Of a stretch of DNA of 7,217 bases, positions 6,599 through 7,217 are shown in pieces. The DNA lies in the NCBI GenBank assembly GCA_027082895.1, contig JALWTJ010000169.1, forward strand, positions 1-7,217. Direction: 5' to 3'. The stretch's first letter is position 1. Every line of letters begins with the position of its first letter. A program made the position numbers and the translations under genes. A model generated the notes under the pieces. The model was not told the DNA's origin. It searched no databases and saw only the letters and a program-made list of their open reading frames with translations. This DNA comes from Hyphomicrobiales bacterium. GTDB taxonomy: Bacteria; Pseudomonadota; Alphaproteobacteria; Rhizobiales; Devosiaceae.

Positions 6599-6656
6599 GG
6601 TCGGCTCGCATCGGGTGTTTATTGCCCCCAAACCATGAAACCTGAGCGAGCCGACC
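6599..6656. ncRNA. Stem-loop, candidate small RNA or intergenic repeat
   Basis: GGTCGGCTCGC (6599-6609) and GCGAGCCGACC (6646-6656) are perfect 11-bp inverted repeats around a 36-nt loop. Within the loop, GTTT (6617-6620) can pair with AAAC (6630-6633), exposing ATTGCCCCC. By a rough count, a perfect 11-bp inverted repeat at this spacing is expected less than once in ten windows of this size. No T tract follows on either strand, so it is not a standard terminator. The strand and whether it is transcribed are unknown. Confidence 0.35.
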
Positions 6657-6679
6657 ACCCCAGTTTCACGAATTACCGG

Positions 6680-6693
6680 TTTCTTGCAAGAAA
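6680..6693. repeat. Perfect 14-bp palindrome
   Basis: TTTCTTGCAAGAAA is identical to its reverse complement and is flanked by CCGG on both sides (6676-6679 and 6697-6700). It could be a dimeric protein binding site, but a 14-bp palindrome is expected about 0.4 times by chance in a window of this length. Confidence 0.4.
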
Positions 6694-6722
6694 ATTCCGG
6701 CCCCTGACAGGCCCGTTGGGCC
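6694..6722 (-). terminator. Possible weak terminator after the DUF1223 gene
   Basis: On the minus strand, GGCCC-AAC-GGGCC (6722-6710) forms a short hairpin about 46 nt past the DUF1223 stop. A second GGCC pairing and AATTTTC follow. The stem is only 5 bp and the T run comes late, so this is a tentative call. Confidence 0.25.
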
Positions 6723-6767
6723 CTCCCCGCCCCCTTTATCCTTCAAGAAATCGTGAACGGAACGCCA

Positions 6768-7217
6768 TTACATCTCGAACATGGCGGCACCCAGAATGGG
6801 ACCGGGCAGGCCCTGGTCCTGCTGCTGCACCAGCACCACGATCCCGTCATTATCCCTGCCCAGCAATTCGCTCATGGGGAGCTTGAGGCGAGTCCCGTTG
6901 ACCGGATCCCACATGCCGATGATCTGACGAGATGTGACCACCTGACCATAATCGATGGACTTTCCCCGATTTTCCCCCCGCTCGATATTCACCCGCGCAT
7001 GGCGCTTGAAGGTCACAAGGTAAATGGAGGATTCCACATGGCCGGGAACCGCACCGATCCCCACGTCCAGCAATCCTTCCATATATTGCAGATCCACCCG
7101 GACCGGCAAATGCGCCCCGGAAAGACCTTCTTCGATTTCCCCGCGATGGGACCCCACGAAATCCATGCGGCCGTTTATGACCAGTTGCGGCGTATAGATG
7201 CGGCTCTTGCCCCAGCT
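6768..7217 (-). CDS. DUF1223 family protein, C-terminal part (partial)
   Basis: The frame is open from the right edge to the TAA at 6768, giving the last 149 residues; the start lies outside the window. The first visible residues SWGKSRIYTPQLVINGRMDFVGSH, with the core at about 7-20, match the conserved middle of DUF1223 proteins. Their missing N-terminal half usually carries a signal peptide and a thioredoxin-like CxxC motif. The C-terminal blocks NRGKSIDYGQVVT and PGPILGAAMFEM also fit the family. An internal ATG at 7166 falls inside the conserved block and is not the start. DUF1223 proteins are uncharacterised, probably secreted or membrane-anchored. In alphaproteobacteria they often sit near aconitase (acnA), which could be tested just beyond this window. 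No catalytic residue can be judged from this fragment. Confidence 0.88.
   Translation of the reverse strand, partial: SWGKSRIYTPQLVINGRMDFVGSHRGEIEEGLSGAHLPVRVDLQYMEGLLDVGIGAVPGHVESSIYLVTFKRHARVNIERGENRGKSIDYGQVVTSRQIIGMWDPVNGTRLKLPMSELLGRDNDGIVVLVQQQDQGLPGPILGAAMFEM

Larger units (their letters stand above)
6425..6767. other. Gene-free stretch between convergent genes, rich in inverted repeats
   Basis: This 343-bp region separates the convergent GNAT and DUF1223 genes and has no open frame with coding support. It is more AT-rich around 6500-6600 than its flanks. It holds an inverted repeat across the GNAT stop codon, a 7-bp inverted repeat TCAATCT/AGATTGA (6550-6556 and 6563-6569, 6-nt loop), a long stem-loop at 6599-6656, a 14-bp palindrome at 6680-6693 and a short GC hairpin at 6710-6722. 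The length is unusual for a gap between convergent genes and would fit a small RNA gene or a degenerate element. No promoter is convincing. Confidence 0.7.

Noticed and set aside
6503..6886. 127-codon plus-strand frame crossing the last intergenic region
   Set aside because: It runs antisense into the DUF1223 gene, has no ribosome binding site and shows no domain pattern.

Overview
The window reads as ordinary chromosomal DNA from a GC-rich alphaproteobacterium, with no mobile element, CRISPR array, rRNA or tRNA. The assignment is an inference from gene content: an IalB-like periplasmic pair beside rlmN, near argG, a BAX inhibitor-1/YccA membrane protein, a Pat-like GNAT acetyltransferase and a DUF1223 protein. 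Order and genus cannot be fixed from the sequence.

Left half: argG (argininosuccinate synthase, minus strand) is complete and diverges from a LysE/RhtB-type exporter (plus strand). The exporter converges on rlmN (minus strand, radical-SAM methyltransferase for 23S rRNA and tRNA). Behind rlmN, on the same strand, lie two related secreted proteins of the invasion-associated locus B (IalB) type. The likely transcript order is IalB-like A (4637 to 4104), IalB-like B (4051 to 3521), then rlmN (3363 to 2140).

Centre: about 400 bp of gene-free DNA (4641-5044) separates the divergent IalB-like pair from the BAX inhibitor-1 gene. It holds two long C tracts, a promoter resembling the alphaproteobacterial heat-shock (RpoH) consensus (CTTGAA, 17 bp, CCATAT) and a 9-bp 5'-UTR hairpin. 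One arm of the hairpin can also pair with the Shine-Dalgarno region. BI-1 homologues in some alphaproteobacteria carry a known structured leader, the ybhL motif, so this leader is the most interesting part of the window.

Right half: a strong intrinsic terminator closes the BI-1 gene. A GNAT acetyltransferase of the phosphinothricin/methionine-sulfoximine type follows on the plus strand. A 343-bp gene-free stretch (6425-6767) then contains an 11-bp-stem hairpin with a C-rich loop, a perfect 14-bp palindrome and smaller inverted repeats. The window ends inside the 3' part of a DUF1223 gene on the minus strand, whose start lies beyond the right edge.

The genes are mostly independent housekeeping functions: arginine synthesis, amino-acid or metabolite export, RNA modification, membrane-protein quality control and detoxifying acetylation. 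I did not find a clear new multi-gene system. The regulatory leader of the BI-1 gene, the possible small RNA at 6599-6656 and the IalB-like pair are the points worth following.
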